64,000 nucleotides of DNA from Lentinus brumalis (lineage: Eukaryota > Basidiomycota > Agaricomycetes > Polyporales > Polyporaceae). The notes below the pieces were generated by a model. It was not told the DNA's origin. It saw only the letters and a program-made list of their open reading frames with translations, and did no database searches. Positions 12,163-23,800 of the stretch are shown here, one piece after another. Position 1 is the stretch's first letter; each line of letters starts with the position of its first letter. The translations under genes were made by a program, and so were the position numbers. The DNA lies in contig MARA01000013.1 in NCBI GenBank assembly GCA_001792895.1, positions 1,168,547-1,232,546 of the forward strand, read 5' to 3'.

Positions 12163-13248
12163 CTACGAAGTCGACATCCTCCTCTTCATCCATCCCTTCA
12201 TCTTCCGCACCACGCTCGATCCTCCCGAACCGCCAGCCCCTGGTGAACGGACGGCTTCCTCGAAGCCGTCCTCGCTGTGCGTCAGGTGGCAGTCCGTGTA
12301 ACAGGTGGATCCCAAGGACCAGTCATTCGTCGTGTCGAAGGAGCCATCGGTGCCGCGGAGGCTCGGCGAGACCCATTCGAACCACTCGTGCGGTGGTCTG
12401 TCTAATGCTCCATACGGCCGCCCGTACGACACGTCGAGGTTCTGGGACGGAGGTCAGCACAGTTGCTTGACGTCTGGCTGCGTTTCCTACCTCATCATCT
12501 TCCCTCATGCTGTCGCCGAAGACCTCTTGTGGCCTGTCTCTGCGCTCTATGACGTCCCAGTCTCTACGGACCCGTGCGTCAGCTCCTGCGGCGCGCTTAT
12601 AGCCTGCATACGCACATGCCATGGAACCATCGGTGCTTCTTGAGCTTGCGGACCGATGGTCTCTTCTTCGGGTCCTTCTCCAGCATCTGGCGGCGCTCGT
12701 CAGCGCCCTCGCTTCAACTCGTATCTCTCTTCGCCCACCTTCGTCAACAAGTCCTGGATCTCCCCATCGACGACCCCGTACAGGTCGAAGTCGGCCGGGA
12801 TGGTGTCGGTTCGGTTGATGAGCTCCTCCAACCGCTGCTCCTTCGGTTGGAGCCCGAACGGCAGCTGCGGGACATGCATATGAGCCTCGCTGCTCGTCAA
12901 TATGCCGGTGGACTCACCCTTCCAGTCAGCATCGAGTACAACACCACCCCTGCTCCCCAGACGTCCACTCCGTACGAGTACTGGCCGGAGTAGACCTCCG
13001 GCGCGACGTATCCAAATGTACCCGCCAAGGTGTGCGTCTCGTCCCCGTCCCTGCCCTTCAGCCAGCTGCCACGGCGATCCGCGTCTTCACTGTCCCGACG
13101 CACATTCCATGGGGACAGCTGGGTCCACGGTCGGTCCGCGTGCTCTATTCCGAAGGCGCGCGCGATGCCAAAGTCCGTCAAGGCGATGGCGGTGTCGTAG
13201 GTAGCGAATATATCTCGTCCCGCACGATGCGCGCCTGGAGCTGCCGGA
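12163..13248 (-). pseudogene. protein kinase C-lobe relic, copy B
   Basis: Duplicate of the relic at 2456-3540, at a constant offset of about 9708. It has the same [20 protein letters not shown] and RRQMLEKDPNKRPS blocks and the same frame breaks. The kinase was therefore already a relic before the segment was duplicated. Only a handful of substitutions separate the two copies. Confidence 0.75.
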
Positions 13249-13286
13249 GCACGTCCGTCGATAAAAGGGCGAGAAAAGGGCCTCTG

Positions 13287-13394
13287 TGGTACCTATAACA
13301 CGGTGGGCCTCTATGGTACCTATACCACGGTGGGCCTCTATGGTACCTATACCACGGTGGGGCTCTATGGTACCTATACCACGGTGGGGCTCGC
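13287..13394. repeat. 27-bp minisatellite, four units (copy B)
   Basis: Four head-to-tail 27-bp units, each opening TGGTACCTATA followed by an ACACGG/CCACGG variant and TGGG(G/C)CTCTA. The core contains the palindrome GGTACC. Copy A holds only a degenerate version. Confidence 0.85.
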
Positions 13395-13399
13395 GCGCA

Positions 13400-16300
13400 G
13401 TATGGTGTGCCGGGCAGGCGGCGTGCGTGTGCGCTGCCCGTGAACTGACTTCCCGCTGCACGCAAAACTCGAGGTCGAGCAAAACTCGAGGAGGATCTGG
13501 GCCCGATAGTCGCGCTTGGACATCGGGCTCGCAGTCGAGATTCGATTGTTTAGGCATGTTCCTCGCCGCTGCCAGAATGCTCAGGATGTCGGATTCGAGC
13601 TATTCCCCGGCCGCGCTAATCATCGTGGCGAGCCAGTGCAAGGCAAGTACACAAACTTGTGCACCCGGTCGTGCAGCTCATCCGTGCTCGTGCTGACGGA
13701 CGTTGCAGGACTTGTGCTCGATACCCGTCGTCCGCTCAGAACGCAGCACATCGGGATCTCGCCGGGGTGGCCGCGCTGTTCTGTTTGTGCTTGCATAGAC
13801 ACCCGGTTACTCGCTGCTCGGACGGTTTCACGCTCCCGTGTTCACGCAGCTCGGATCGCTTAGTGCATCGACCCCGTCGACTTAACCTTGCAGCTCCCGG
13901 AATTGCGAGTGCAGAGCCACGTAAGTGGAGTCATTCGATCGTAGTTCCTTCAGATTTAGGATTGATCTGCCCTGCAGGTGCACACTCGAGACTCGAGATC
14001 CCCGCATATTCACGTATGACGGCGGCACAAAGATAGCGTTGCGAAGCTAGGGTATCATGCATCCTCGCAGCGCGTCTGAGGGAGCCCGCACCGAGGCAGT
14101 CGTACGTAGCACGGCTCTACTTGTTCGGACAATATTTGACCGCTGACTTCGCTTGTGTAGACACTCCTGCAATGCGCTTCTCGGCTCGCAAGACGGATGC
14201 AGCTCGCATACGAGATCCCCAGTCCGGGCTGACAGGTTGCACAGGCATCGCACTACTCGGGATATGGCCTCGATTATCGCAGCTCGCAGCTCGCCGGGAT
14301 GCCGGCTCAAGTCATCCGCACCGCGCAGGTGAAAGTCGCCGCAATATCAATATCCAGCTCGAAGTACTGCACTCAAGTTCCTCGTGGCTCCACGCTCGAC
14401 TCTCCACCCCGCCGGTCTGTGTCGTGCGGCAGATGCATTGCAACCCCGCCGGATGAGCCATACTCCACACACTCGCACGCAAGCACGGGAATCTAGCCCG
14501 TGAGCCATGTCCCAGAGCAGCGGTAAGCAGCAATATGACTTGCATAGGTACCACAGCGACTCGACGCTACTCGGATGGCTCGACGCATGCGGCTTGAGAC
14601 ACTGATCCGCCGCTCGTCCGCTCATCCGCATCGACCAGGCAAGGCCACGTCATATGAAACGTCGCCGCTCTGGCTGATCATTTCTCGTGCCCGGTTTTCT
14701 CTTGGGAGACCTCGGAGCGCTTTCTACAGGCGACAATTTGGTACGTTGCGTCGACTCAATGTCCTACAGCTGGCTGACGATTCAGGCGTCGATGTCGGAC
14801 GCTTTCGGTCCTTCCTCGGCCCTCCTAGCTATCGCCGCTGAGCCAGGCCCACACTCATACTTCGGGACACAACTGTCAATGGCGGACTCCAAGTAGCGCG
14901 CTCGGACACGCTTTTGCTTCCGAGTCGGCTGGCCGGTCGATGCTGCGTATACACTGGACACCCAGATCGGCCCTCCGTCGTCCAACTCATCCCGGTCCTC
15001 GACGACTGCCCAGACGACTGCGAGAACCGCAGCGACGATGACGCTGTGTCGCTCTTCCTGTGCCGATTATCAGAGAGGTCGCACGTACGAGCTATGGAGT
15101 GCTACCGAGACATGCGTGCGCGGCTTACGGAAGGGACACGGTGCGCATATCTCTCATTAGGATACTCGCTTGCAGCTCATAATCGCTCCAATTCATTACA
15201 CCCCGCATGTCATCACCTGCAGAATTCGGCACCCCGCCGTATCACTCGAACGCCCTCGGACGACCTCCGTTATGCAAATGGTTCCTATCTTGCCAGTGCA
15301 CTAGTAAGGCTGCAGAAATGTACGATCCTGGGAGCGGACGTCGCAGTGCGATAAGCATGAGGATGAAGGCTTTGAGTTCTGCCTCGTCATGATATTGGGT
15401 GCGGTCTCTCGAGGTATGTGGCATCGTTCGGTCCGGGGCCTGAGATCCTTGGGCGAAGCACGTTGGCTACCCATCGACGCCGACTCATTCTTACGCGCAG
15501 TACGTCATCAATGCCACGATCAGCAGTGGGAGGCGACGCACGTCCCTCGATCCGTGTCAAAGGCAGGCTTCAAGCAGCGCAATGTCTCTGGTATGTCTCG
15601 ACATTTTAACGAGCAGTCATCTGGGGGCAACGCAAGTGCTGACGCACTGACTAGCAACATGTCGACAATAGAGGCTCGAGAAGACACACTTGGCTCCCTC
15701 GGGCACATGGGATGATGCTCGCGTTATCGACTCTACGCCGCAGCTCACGCTGACCACTTCGCCGAGCCCGTTTATGGTTCCATTTTTGGTTGAGGCTCCT
15801 CCTGATCTGTGTCCTGGCAGCTCGCAACGGGTGTCAATATGAAGCCGATGTCGACGGCGGCAACTCCTACTCTTCACGATGGTCCTGCGGCTCATTTACT
15901 GCACGTCCCTGGCCTCTGTTGATGAGCAGTCCAGGACTTGAATCCCACCGCTCACTGCGTATAGCAGCGTTCAAAAGAACGAACGCACAGCAAGAGAATG
16001 CAATGCATAATCCGTCATCAGACACTCAAAGCAGACCGATCCGGTATGCGCGTTCAACGTCGGCATGGTGCTTCATTGGCGACGGGGTCCCGGACGCGCT
16101 GTCTCACAAGGTGTGCGCGATCCGAACCCTTGCAGTCGCTTCACACTGATGCATTGTGGGCAGGAGTCTCCACGCACCGTCGGGAGATGCCCTTGACAAC
16201 GCAGCTCACCCACAAGCCACGCACGCAGGCCCTACCTGATGGGAGAGCCCGGGAGAGGTCGAAAACAAGACGACCATTCCCCATAGCGGAGACCTTCCCA

Positions 16301-17040
16301 CTAAGCATGCTGCGAGCGATGGTGTGCACTGGCAGCTTCTTCAATGCTTCTTACTTCGCGAGTGGAGGTCCTATTCGGAACAAGTTCCGGACAACCTCCG
16401 CGTAGTTCCGGGCGCAACTTCAATGCCATGGCTGGTCACGACGCGTCTCGGCTTCCTGTTCGCTCAAGCGAGCTATCTGCAAGTGAGCACTTCCAGCGGT
16501 TCACCAGCATTGAAACCTGTTGCTGAGAGTCAGACGCAGGACAACCGTGTGCACAGATCAGTTCTGTTCACGTCTTGCAGGCCGGGAGGCTCTTGAATGT
16601 TGCTCGCATCTCACGGGCGAGCTTCTGATCGTGGCTTAGGTCGCGGACACTTGGGAGACAGTACTTACCAGGTCGAGAATAATGGGATTCAGGCCGTATC
16701 TGCGTAGTACTGGTGCATCACGACCACTTATCGTCACCTCGAGCCTGGTACGGACCGAGACGGTTGAATTCATGGTCTCAACTTCATCGCCGTCGCCGCA
16801 GAATGATCGTCGCATCCACCAATCGGTCGCAGCAACTCTGCAGACACTAGCTCAAGCTCAAGCCCAAGGACAAGCCTCTGGCGTTCGGTGGTGCCCTCGA
16901 GCATCATATTACCACAAGCATCCGCTGAGCATACTCAGTACTAGCAGTGAGCACCAGCGACTCGGAACCGCTCGCATCCTTGGAGCCTCTCGAAAGGCTG
17001 CACGATTGGCCCTCATACCGGAAGTGCAGATCACATGAAG
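13400..17040. other. duplicated non-coding or decayed sequence (copy B)
   Basis: Counterpart of 3650-8800 with two deletions. No supported gene. From about 15390 onward identity to copy A is very high. Confidence 0.5.
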
Positions 17041-17044
17041 GAAG

Positions 17045-17884
17045 GTGTCCTCACGTCTTGGAGCCGACGTCGGAACAGGCAATCAAGTGCAGTCACCAAT
17101 TCAGAACTCGAGCGGCGGCCGGCCGACATCGCAGCACACTGTCTACACCTTTCAAGATACTCCAGCACAGACAGCTTCGAGCAGATCTCCAGGCATTGCA
17201 AGACCGGCGGCGGGACGCAGGTCACTCTCGGACAAGCAGACAAGGTCCGACGCCAAACGCATGTCGATGTCATTGCGCGAAGACGCGGAGACCTACAATG
17301 TACCGACGAACGTCGCCACCCAACCGGCTGCCCAACATGCCGTGATCCTTCCCCGACGTCACCCTCGAGCATCGACGCCTCCTCGAGGCTCTCCCGGGTC
17401 CCGCTACCGTCGCGGCGGGGATAAGTACGAACGGCAAGAGGCCGTCGCAACACCTGCGCGAGCGCACCGGCGCGGGCACGGACACGGACGCAAGACACGG
17501 ACGAGGACGAACGCCGAGTCGCTGCACAGTGCACGGTGCGCGACGCGCAGCATCTCGACAACGAATCGCAGCCCGCCTTGCGCTCCGGTCCAGAGAGGAG
17601 CACCGGGGGTGAGCACGCCCTCCGCCGGGGTTGCTGTCCGCACGCTCAGGCGTGGATCCGGCCCTGCCGATGCCATGATCCTCTCCTCCCGAGCGGCGGT
17701 TCGATGCCTGGACCTACTGCGTCGCCCTCCTTCGCCGCATCGCCCGTACGCGGCGATACTGCAGGCTGGACGGTGCGGACGGTCTGCAGCCGCCAAGCTG
17801 CAGTTGGAGACTCAAGGCAGGGCGCACCTTGCGTTATACCGGTGCGGGGCTGCTGTCCGTCGCATTGTTGTTGCCCTCCGTTAG
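17045..17884 (+). CDS. hypothetical 279-codon open frame, doubtful (copy B)
   Basis: Counterpart of 8811-9650, differing by a single base that changes one residue. The same reservations apply: GTG start, no domain, and GC-driven openness in several frames. Confidence 0.2.
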   Translation: MSSRLGADVGTGNQVQSPIQNSSGGRPTSQHTVYTFQDTPAQTASSRSPGIARPAAGRRSLSDKQTRSDAKRMSMSLREDAETYNVPTNVATQPAAQHAVILPRRHPRASTPPRGSPGSRYRRGGDKYERQEAVATPARAHRRGHGHGRKTRTRTNAESLHSARCATRSISTTNRSPPCAPVQRGAPGVSTPSAGVAVRTLRRGSGPADAMILSSRAAVRCLDLLRRPPSPHRPYAAILQAGRCGRSAAAKLQLETQGRAHLALYRCGAAVRRIVVALR

Positions 17885-18486
17885 CGGACGGTGCGCTCGC
17901 CAACCTTGATCACGGTCGGGTCCGTGCACGCAGGAGCTTGACGAGGAGGCCGTGCTCGACGGCCGTACTGCAGGAGGACGTCGCCGTCCCGAGTTGCAGT
18001 GTGCAGGATGCGACGCGCTGTTCGTGGCGCTCGGAGACGACGGCGGATGCGGACGCGAGCACGCGCAGAGGACATGCGAGATCTCGTCGGTCCGGACGGC
18101 GACTTGGGCGGAGACGCGCCGCGCGTGCTCTGTTTGCGCAAGCTGAACGTCGATAAAGGTACTGGTTGGTGCGCCGTCTGCAAGATCAGCACCCCACCCG
18201 ACCTCGCTCACGCACCTCACTATCCACCCGCCACTTCCTCCTCTCCCGCCACCAGTGTACTTGTCGCCCTCTAGCCCTCGCCCTTCACTCACCTCGCTTG
18301 TCCCACCCGTTGGCGCAAGCTAGGTGCGTCTCTGCGGAGGCGTCCTTGTAGACTTTTTGTAGCACTATACTGTAGTTGCTGCTCAGAGCACTGCAACTCG
18401 TGCTGTAAATTCTGTGGCAGCTGTTGCTGCAGACGACACAGTGTGCTGGACGACATGACTTCCTACACTAACTTCAGCAGACATGT

Positions 18487-19101
18487 CTACAGCAGATCAC
18501 CAGCCCGCCGTCGCCGTCGCCACCCTTTCCTTCTGGTCCGTCGTGACCGCGGCGCTCGCAGTGCTCGTCGCCCGCCGCCCTCGCCCCCGCCGCCTGCCCG
18601 CCGCCCTCGCCCCCGCCGCCTGCCCGCCCCCGCCGCCTGCCCGCCCCGCCGCCTGCCCGCCCTCGCCGCCTGCCCGCCCTCCTCAGGGCACTCCCCATCG
18701 GGCTGCTCGTTCTGGTCGCGCGGGGGCTCGTCGTCCTCGTCGTCGTAACCGGGCTCGTCCTCGTCGTACCGGGGCTCGTCCTCGTCGTACCGGGGCTCGT
18801 CCTCGTCGTACCGGGGCTCGTCCTCGTCGTACCGGGGCTCGTCCCCGTCGTACCGGGGCTCGTCCTCGTCGTACCCGGGCTCGTCCTCGTCGTACCGGGG
18901 CTCGTCCTCGTCGTACCGGGGCTCGTCCTCGTCGTACCGGGGCTCGTCCTCGTCGTACCCGGGCTCGTCCTCGTCGTACCGGGGCTCGTCCTCGTCGTAC
19001 CGGGGCTCGTCCTCGTCGTACCCGGGCTCGTCCCCGTCGTACCGGGGCTCGTGCTCATCTTCGGCTTGGTCGTCGTCGTTCGGGAGGTGACTCATTGTCA
19101 T
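18487..19101 (-). CDS. acidic heptad-repeat open frame
   Basis: Minus-strand frame of 204 codons opening with an ATG (MTMSHLPNDD). It is followed by fifteen 7-residue repeats of the type DEPRYDE (variants DEPGYDE, DEPRYDG) and then a Gly/Ala/Arg-rich C-terminus. All three frames are open on both strands through the 21-nt repeats because the unit is a multiple of three and lacks stops, so coding is not proven. The acidic frame is the only one with a plausible Met start and non-repetitive flanks. If real it would be a very acidic, disordered, Tyr-containing protein. Alternatively it is simply a non-coding minisatellite. Confidence 0.35.
   Translation of the reverse strand: MTMSHLPNDDDQAEDEHEPRYDGDEPGYDEDEPRYDEDEPRYDEDEPGYDEDEPRYDEDEPRYDEDEPRYDEDEPGYDEDEPRYDGDEPRYDEDEPRYDEDEPRYDEDEPRYDEDEPGYDDEDDEPPRDQNEQPDGECPEEGGQAARAGRRRGGQAAGAGRRRGRGRRAGGGGEGGGRRALRAPRSRRTRRKGWRRRRRAGDLL
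18741..19055. repeat. 21-bp minisatellite, 15 units
   Basis: Exactly 315 nt, made of fifteen 21-nt units with core CGTCGTACCGGGGCTCGTCCT. Units differ mainly at one position (CCGGGG versus CCCGGG) and at CCTCG versus CCCCG. A second simple-sequence tract of Pro/Arg/Ala-encoding (GCC-rich) repeats lies just upstream at about 18570-18690. Confidence 0.9.
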
Positions 19102-19452
19102 GCCCAGGAGCAGCGGCGCACTGTACTAAGGAGCAGGCAGCGTGGAACCTGTGTCAGCTTTGCAACAAAGAACGGGATGTCGAAGAGTATACTTACCACG
19201 TGGTCCCTCTTGGAGAACTTGGGCCCACCGAGGGTTCAAGCGCAAACAGAACTTCAATGCATTGAAAATGACGCGATGACACAAACAGCGGTAGTAACTA
19301 CTATACATGATACCATGAGTGCGACGGCGGGTGGAGCGACACAGGGGGTGGTACTTCAAGGTATTGAGGAAAAGGAAGGGAGGGCGGGAGACGGAGGCGA
19401 TCTTGTCCTCCTGCAGATATGGGGAAGAGATAGTTCACTGAGACGTACCAAT

Positions 19453-20709
19453 TCATTCATCCTCACCCCCACTCTCCTCCACCTCCGAGGTGACCTCAAT
19501 CTCCACGTGCACAACCGCCGAGTTGCCACCCTCCACACTGCTCTCCCGTTGTGCTGTTGAGGTTGCGGCGATTCTGGCGGGAGTCGTGCTGGCGAGGTAC
19601 TCCTCGGCCTTCCGCTGAATCACGGCCCACTTAGCCTCAAAAGCAGTAGCGAGCCTGGTCTCTAGGTGGGCGTGTTCATCGGCGTACGCAACGAGGCCTT
19701 CCTCCAGCTCTTCGTCGAGTAGCGTCAATGGCGGCGTGATTTGAGTCTGCCGTTGGGAGCGGAGCAAGTTCCAGTACCGAGCACGATGCTGAGTTGCCGC
19801 AATGACACGGCGCATCTCTTCATACACAAGGCGAACTTGCTTGTGCCAACGAGCTGCTCGCGCGCGCGCCTTCGCCCACTCAACACGGAGGGCTGGTAGT
19901 TGCAGAGGTTCGTCAGTACATGCATGACAGCATTGCACGAAGACAGCACAGACGCACCTTCACTCAAGCCGAAGTCGTCGCCGCCCTCTGCGTGACCGGA
20001 CTCTCCGCTGTACCAAATCCAGGACAGAGTGCGACGCCCCTCGCCGACGTAGACGTTCCCCTCCAGGGGCACGCCGACGGCGTCCGAGTCGTCAAGTTCG
20101 ACATCTGAGCTCTCCCCCAGCGCTCGAACGCGCTCTCGTTCCGCGGCCTCCTCTCGGGTCATCGCGCGTTCATTGAGGCCGACCAGGTCCGATTCAAGCA
20201 GGGGCCGCAGGACCTGCTGCCATGGTCCTGGACCACGCAGTCGCTCGATCGCCTCCCTAGACCCGCGGTATCGGGCAGCAGCGTTCTTGACGGCCTGGTC
20301 CACGGACGCCTGCAAGGATCGCGCTTTCGTGTTGCGGACTTGACCTGTGACGTTGGTGATCTTGTCCTGGTTGTAGCATGTTCGCATCCGAAGAGAGTGG
20401 CGTACAGACTCGAGTGCATCGCAGGCATCCGCATACTGGAGTTCATCCTCAATCTGCGGCAATTGAGTGTGCTGACCGCAAACCGAGTCGCGCATGTGGG
20501 AGGGTATGTCCGAAGGCAGGACGATGGTGAATGAGTCAACATCGAGGAGTGTCAGGGCCTTGGGCGGAGGGACTGCGTCGTGGAGGCGAGGCATGTAGAT
20601 GGCCTGCAATTGGACGAACTTTCGCATCTTCCCCAGAAGAGCGGCGAGGCGGTTCTGTAGATTGATGCGAAGCATGGAGCTGTCGGACTTGGGTGGGAGT
20701 GGGCCATTT
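19453..20709 (-). pseudogene. KDZ transposase, C-terminal third
   Basis: Minus-strand C-terminal part of a Kyakuja-Dileera-Zisupton transposase, recognised from its conserved order: GKMRKFVQLQAIYMP, SFTIVLPSDIPSHMRD, PQIEDELQYADACDALES, RMRTCYNQDKI with NVTGQ, LVGLNERAMT, GEGRRTLSWIWYS. A phase-1 GT-AG intron (about 19900-19963) joins GLSE to ALRVEWAKARARAARW and the C-terminal coiled region. The exon begins at 20709 after a good acceptor (TTGCCAG), with a phase that matches the donor at 47332. The N-terminal zinc cluster and DDE core are missing here and are found at 47333-49905. The piece is therefore non-autonomous unless spliced over 26.6 kb. Domain assignment is confident; the split-gene interpretation is inference. 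Confidence 0.85.
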
Positions 20710-20812
20710 CTGGCAAGGTACGATTGATGAGTTGGGGGGAAATCTATGAATGATAGTGCTTGAGACCTGAAATTGTATATGTATGTACATTATGAAAGCA
20801 GAGAGGATGGAA

Positions 20813-23800
20813 TCACAATTTGGTATATAGTAGCATTGCCATAACATAGTCACCTGCAGATTGTAACTTCTTATGATTATAGTTCACAATATTGTCATAG
20901 TAGACAACCTTGCCACCATTAGCTGTGCCATCGTGATACCAAACTCCACCTGCTTTATCAATGATACGGCAAACAAAGTGACTTGGCTTATAATAAATGA
21001 TGCCACATAGACGGTACATCTGTGTAGTTTGTCCCAAAATAATCTGTCTTTCAATGACCATCTTGTCTCTAGCAATGAATGCCAATATATTGGGAAGTGT
21101 CTCATAGTTCACTACTTTCTGCAACTTCCGGTCACACTGAGCACAAGGCCTAGTGGTTTTCTGTGCACTTAAGGCATTCATCCACTGAGTTACTGACTTG
21201 CCCCGATGAGTACCTAACTTAGAGGGATTATTCTTCCAGAATTCAGCATCACATGTCCAAACAACACGATGGCCATACTCATGTTCAGGTTCAGCTTCAC
21301 ATGACTTGCATATGTATTGGGTTTCCAGTATTGGTTCTTTGACCCTAAGAGTTGCACGCACTAATGCATATATATCTGTTGGCTCGGAGCCCTTGGCCCC
21401 TAGATCTGCATCCTTGGTACCGAGCTTGTCTCTAAAGTTATTTCTAACTGCAGACAAAGTAAGAGGGCTATCCGCTTTGCCTGCTTCTCTGAACATGATA
21501 CTAAGAAATCCCAATGTATCACTTTGTATAGCTACATTGGCTTCCCAACTCTCTTTGCAGTCTTCATACAGTGCAAGCAGTATGACCAAAATACTATCAT
21601 ATGCACAGCTGTGATTAACACTATCCCATTGGAAACCTCTGAAGCTTTGACTTGCTGGAGGTTGAGAAGCCTTGATTCTCTTGACTTTTCTCTCTGAATG
21701 GGATTTAAGTTCTGAGGTTTGGCTATCATCTACAACATCATCAAACTTGCGTTTTTCTGTAGTATTGCCAATCTTGTGCAATGCCTGTGAACCTTTGGCA
21801 GGAATCAATGATATGGTATCATATTTTATGGACTTCTTTTTCTGTGATTTTGGTTGACTATCTACTTTGGATTCTTTTGGCTTTGCAATTACAGTCCATG
21901 AAGTATCTTTTACAGGCTTGTCAATTGGGAAGGGATCTTTGGATGACCACTTCAAGGCATCATGAGTCGCTGCAGGGGTAAAGCTTTCTCCCTTCCACTG
22001 CCTGAAGGAGTGAATCAACTCATTTCTAGTAATTCCAACCACCTTTGATGATATCTGCTCCAAGTGCCTGAGCCTGGTAACTTCATCTAAAAGCTCCAGT
22101 TCCCTGAATTCTTGGCGCAATGAGCCTGAAATGCCTCCAGTTAGCTTTGTAACATCAAATGGCTGAACAATAATTGTACCATCAAGTGTTGCTCCCCGTG
22201 ATAGGCAAGTGTATACTGCCTGGTGATGTGGGCAGTTATGCATGTCAATCACATTATCAGGTCGGGTTCTCCCTTGAGATGCAAAGTCAGTCATAGCAAA
22301 GTTGGGTACTGCAGCAACCTGGTCTCTGTTTACAAGTACAATAGCACCACTAGGCAGTTTGCATTTCACAGGCCGCATGACATGTGATAGTGGTATCACA
22401 TTCTCAGGTAGACCTGGGAGCTGTATGGATCTTGGTGCAGCTGTCAGTTTGACAAACAATGTTTCTAATGCAAATCGGTCATCATCTAAAGGGCGAGATG
22501 TCCAGCCAACCACTGTAGCTTCAGCTCCATTGGTAACACAACACTCTGTGGCTTCATTGACCTTGATCATAACAGGCATTCCTATACATATGCTTAGCTT
22601 ACCAGGATGATGGTCAGTGGATGCATGTGGTAAGTTCCATAATTTTTCTTGAAGCTCAGGATGGACAATATTGGTGGACCGTTTGATATTGATTTTTTGT
22701 TTTTGTTGTACACGAGTCATACTGCCATCTTCCTTGTCTCTACCAAGCTTGTCCTTTGAGTAGAAAGTCACAAGCTCTTGGTTAGTCTCTGCTGCAAACC
22801 GCTGAGATCCCAGTTCATTGATCTTGTCTCTATAAGCATTGTATGTTGTCACTATGGATATATTCCTAAATCTTGGCTGATTGAGCTTAGGCCTCCCATT
22901 ACCCTTCCCTGCAATACGAGATTGAATGAGCTTGATATCTTCCTCAGTACATGAACGATAGCGTAGGTTCTCCAGAGCTGTACGAAGCTTGGCATCTTCC
23001 GGGCTTTGAGATTTCTGTCTCATATTCTCCCGCAAGATGACCACGGTGGTCACCTGATGCCAAAGAGCCTTCCCAATGCTTTTCTTCTGTTGTGAGTGTG
23101 CATGTGTCTTGTGAATTACACGGCCTACTTCATGTGAATACAATGGTTTGGCACCCAGCTGGTGGCAGTTGTGCAAAGTCTCCTGCAAAAATCATGTTGA
23201 TACCTCCAAAAGGTGCCCCATCATTTTTAAGAGATGCACACATCCGGGCACATATGTTGTACATACTTAGGCAATCAAGCATGCTGACTTCATCCAAAAA
23301 GATATACTCTACATGCTGCAATCTGGAACGGACTTGAATCAATGAGGCAATTGTTTCTGTATCCTCTTTTTTGCTGAAGCCTAACATGGAGTGGTAGGTT
23401 GAGCCACCAATCAAAGCTGCAGCAGACCCAGTTGGTGCCATACATATAAAGCGATAGCTTTCTTGACGCTCTGCAAAAAAATGGCTCAATGCTCTGATCA
23501 CCTGTGATTTACCTGTACCTGCCATACCTCCAAGATACATCTTGAGATGCTCACCACAGGAGTCTATTGCATGATGAGCTACAATTCTGAAGGCTCTCTC
23601 TTGCGCTTCATTAAGAGTATACTGTTGTACAGTGTCATCAATAAGCTTTTTGGCTTTGGGGTCTCTGATCTCAAATGTCTTATGGAGAAAGTAATTCTTG
23701 TCTACAGATTTTACTTCATTTACCTCTGTATTGACTGGCAGGCCCCCAGTGGTGATACCTTGGTGTCTCTTTGCAGCTTCAGCTTCACGTGCATCAAGAA

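Larger units (their letters stand above)
11000..18336. repeat. segmental duplication, copy B (direct)
   Basis: Second copy of the unit at 1165-10103, about 7.34 kb long. It lacks the equivalents of about 4851-5186 and 7166-8390 of copy A. The second gap is a clean join at about 16616/16617 with essentially no microhomology. It ends at the same base as copy A, after which the sequences are unrelated. Confidence 0.9.

Noticed and set aside
18483..19265. Plus-strand 260-codon Arg/Pro-rich frame
   Set aside because: Another frame of the 21-bp minisatellite and GCC-rich tract, with implausible composition.
20690..20812. Helitron 3' end with hairpin and CTRR
   Set aside because: A short palindromic TGTACATA stretch exists but no convincing hairpin plus CTRR next to an A/T target. 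The ends remain undefined.
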